From: Georgenia sp. SYP-B2076
GTDB lineage: Bacteria > Actinomycetota > Actinomycetes > Actinomycetales > Actinomycetaceae
Assembly (NCBI RefSeq): GCF_003991205.1
Contig: NZ_RXOZ01000006.1
Coordinates: forward strand, 1-64,000
Reading direction: 5' to 3'
Length of the DNA: 64,000 nt
The translations under genes and the position numbers were made by a program. How positions within the stretch are numbered: position 1 is the first letter of the stretch; the number at the start of each line of letters is the position of its first letter. The notes under the pieces are model-generated. The model saw only the letters and a program-made list of their open reading frames with translations. It searched no databases and was not told the DNA's origin. Positions 62,276-64,000 of this stretch are shown one piece after another.

Positions 62276-64000
62276 GGCGCAGACGGGTGTGGGCACGCCC
62301 GGTCGCGACGCTGGCCGCCGCCGTCACGGCGCTGCTCGGCCCCGCGCTGACCGCGGCCCCCGCGGCAGCGGCCCCAGCCGCCGGTACCTCGACCTTGGCA
62401 GCGGCCCCGGCCGCCGGCGCCTCGGCCGTGACCGCGAGTGCGACGCCGACGATCGGCACGCAGGGCGCCGCCACGCCCGACGGCGGCGCCGGGGCGCGCA
62501 CCGCGCCCTCGCCCGAACCCACCGGATCGGCCGCCGACGCCCCGGACAGGGCGACCCGGAACGCCGCCGCGGAGGGCCTGGACGTCGAGATCACCGACAT
62601 CGGGCCCGCCGTCCTGCGCCCGGGCCAGCGCCTCACCGTGCGCGGGACCGTGGCCAACACCACCGGCAAGGACGTCGCCTCCCCGGAGGCCCTGCTGCGC
62701 GTGCAGCGCTCGACGCCGATCTCCCGCTCCACGCTGCAGCGCTGGCTGGAGCCCGACTCTGTCTTCGCCACCGTCGTGGTCGCGCGCCACGAGCTGCCGG
62801 CGGCGCTGCCCGCCGGGTCGAGCGCGACGTTCATGTTCGACGTCGCCCCCGAGGAGCTCTCGCTCGGCGAGGGCGCGTCCGCATGGGGGCCGCGCGGCAT
62901 CGAGGTGGCGGTGGACGACGCCTCGGGCACCGCCGACGAGGACGGCCGGGACCGCTCCTTCATGCTCTGGTACCCCGACATCGCGATCGAGCCCACGCCG
63001 GTGGGCGTGCTCGCCCCGGTGGTCCCGACCGCGGCCGAGCGCACCCGTGCCCTCACGGACGGCACGGACGTCGCCACGGCCGCGGCGCAGCGGCTGGTCC
63101 CCCTCCTCGGGGCCCTGGACCAGCCCGGCGTGACGGTCGCGGTCGACGGGATGCTGCTGACCCCCGGCGCCGGCGCGATGCCCGACGCCGACGGCGGCCC
63201 GGGCGTCGCCCCCGCCACGTCCGCCCCGACTGCGGCCGCGAGCCCCACCGCGCCGGACTCGCCGCCGCCGCCCGAGCCCCCGGCCGCCGCGAGGTCCGGC
63301 CCGGCGGCTTCGCCGGCCGCGGCAGACCTGCTCGGGGCCATCACCGCGCTGACCCAGGACGGCCGGGAGGTCGTCGCGCTGCCGTGGGCCGACGCGGACG
63401 TCACCGCCCTCGCCCACGCCGGCCGCGAGGACCTCCTCGTCGCGGCGCAGGAACGTTCCGCCGCCGCCGCGACCGCCGCCGGCCTGGAGGTGCGCTCCGA
63501 CATCGCGTGGCCCGCGGGATCGCTGCCCGACCAGGAGACCGCCGACCTCGCCGCGGCCACCGGCGCGGCCGCCGTCGTCCTGCCGTCCACCTCGCTGACC
63601 CCGGAGCAGGCCCTGACGTACACCCCGGCCGGCCGGGCGGACCTGCCGGTCGACGAGGGCGGCGAGGCCCTGCCGGCCGTGCTGGTCGACGAGCGCGCCT
63701 CGGCCGTCCTGGCCGGTCAGCTCCTGCCGCGGCTGAACGCCGCCGACGGCGACATCACGGACCTGGACGCCCTCGCCGTGCGCCAGCTGCTCCTCGCCGA
63801 CACCGCCGTCATCGCCCGCGAGCGACCCAACGACCCCCGCCCCCTCATGATCTCCCTGCCCCGGAGCTTCCACGGCTCCCCGGAGAGCGTCTCGGGCGCC
63901 CTCGCGGCGCTGGCGACGGCGCCCTGGGTCACCCCCTCGGCCGTCTCGGACCTGGCCGGCGCGGACGCCCCCACGCTCGCGCGCAGCCCGCTGCCGGAGA
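62272..64000 (+). CDS. DUF6049-family exported protein, N-terminal part (runs off window)
   Basis: At least 576 residues, open to the right edge. The N terminus MRRRRVWARPVATLAAAV is a signal-like sequence followed by an Ala/Pro/Thr-rich stretch of about 80 residues. Further on come DVEITDIGPAVLRPGQRL and LTVRGTVANTTGK, an immunoglobulin-like fold typical of this family, and later ITALTQDGREVVALPWAD. Its place between cca/NUDIX and (outside) murJ in actinobacteria suggests a role linked to lipid II export. Start overlaps the NUDIX stop. Confidence 0.8.
   Translation, partial: MRRRRVWARPVATLAAAVTALLGPALTAAPAAAAPAAGTSTLAAAPAAGASAVTASATPTIGTQGAATPDGGAGARTAPSPEPTGSAADAPDRATRNAAAEGLDVEITDIGPAVLRPGQRLTVRGTVANTTGKDVASPEALLRVQRSTPISRSTLQRWLEPDSVFATVVVARHELPAALPAGSSATFMFDVAPEELSLGEGASAWGPRGIEVAVDDASGTADEDGRDRSFMLWYPDIAIEPTPVGVLAPVVPTAAERTRALTDGTDVATAAAQRLVPLLGALDQPGVTVAVDGMLLTPGAGAMPDADGGPGVAPATSAPTAAASPTAPDSPPPPEPPAAARSGPAASPAAADLLGAITALTQDGREVVALPWADADVTALAHAGREDLLVAAQERSAAAATAAGLEVRSDIAWPAGSLPDQETADLAAATGAAAVVLPSTSLTPEQALTYTPAGRADLPVDEGGEALPAVLVDERASAVLAGQLLPRLNAADGDITDLDALAVRQLLLADTAVIARERPNDPRPLMISLPRSFHGSPESVSGALAALATAPWVTPSAVSDLAGADAPTLARSPLPE

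Overview
The window is very GC-rich. Its coding regions have strong third-position G/C bias, frequent GTG starts and many ATGA/GTGA gene overlaps. The right-hand third carries a core block typical of actinobacteria: dnaB, rplI, rpsR, ssb, rpsF, a bifunctional PBP, a PadR regulator with inositol-phosphate synthase, the CCA enzyme, a NUDIX hydrolase and a DUF6049 protein. This points to a chromosome of an actinomycete, most likely of the order Micrococcales. The genus cannot be fixed from sequence alone.

Region 1 (1-25,962) is a catabolic supercluster. Its left arm is a minus-strand operon encoding a hydantoinase/ketone-carboxylase-type pair (HyuA, HyuB), a beta-keto acid cleavage enzyme (BKACE), an NMT1-type binding lipoprotein and both subunits of a 3-oxoacid CoA-transferase. 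Together these could carboxylate a ketone, cleave the resulting beta-keto acid with acetyl-CoA, and activate the released acetoacetate. The middle holds two LysR regulators, an extradiol dioxygenase, a second orphan binding lipoprotein, an alpha/beta hydrolase, a flavin monooxygenase and a complete Rieske dioxygenase system (alpha, beta, 3Fe-4S-type ferredoxin, reductase) with a BphB-like cis-dihydrodiol dehydrogenase. The right arm is a minus-strand operon with two phosphotriesterase-family proteins (one lacking nearly all metal ligands), a second flavin monooxygenase, an HSL-type esterase, an MBL-fold hydrolase and a CocE-type hydrolase. Five copies of one T-N11-A operator, CATCGA-N5-TCRATG, sit before the main transcription units and tie region 1 into one LysR regulon. 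Region 1 therefore looks like an aromatic ring-opening pathway joined to a ketone/CoA funnel. The substrate is not known.

Region 2 (26-44 kb) is accessory DNA with signs of decay. It has a photolyase, a membrane-anchored alpha/beta hydrolase, a truncated DJ-1 gene beside its GlxA-type regulator, and a broken coiled-coil gene. A CmtR-like sensor is coupled to an SPC-type metal ATPase with a 17-Asp tract. An arsenic locus follows (aquaporin, ArsR-ArsC fusion, ArsC, and a trxB cut off just before its active-site cysteines), then a TetR gene with a clear operator, a STAS protein, a lipid kinase, a GntR-controlled membrane protein with twin operators, an EcsC protein and a decayed IS3-type element.

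Region 3 (44.3-64 kb) is core chromosome: replication and ribosomal genes, cell-wall synthesis, inositol synthesis, a large cation ATPase, DNA repair and tRNA maturation. A cluster of DnaA-box-like 9-mers lies in the dnaB upstream region, and several intergenic regions carry short tandem repeats of 18-23 bp. Strong hairpin terminators separate convergent genes at 19.1, 48.2, 50.2 and 55.0 kb.
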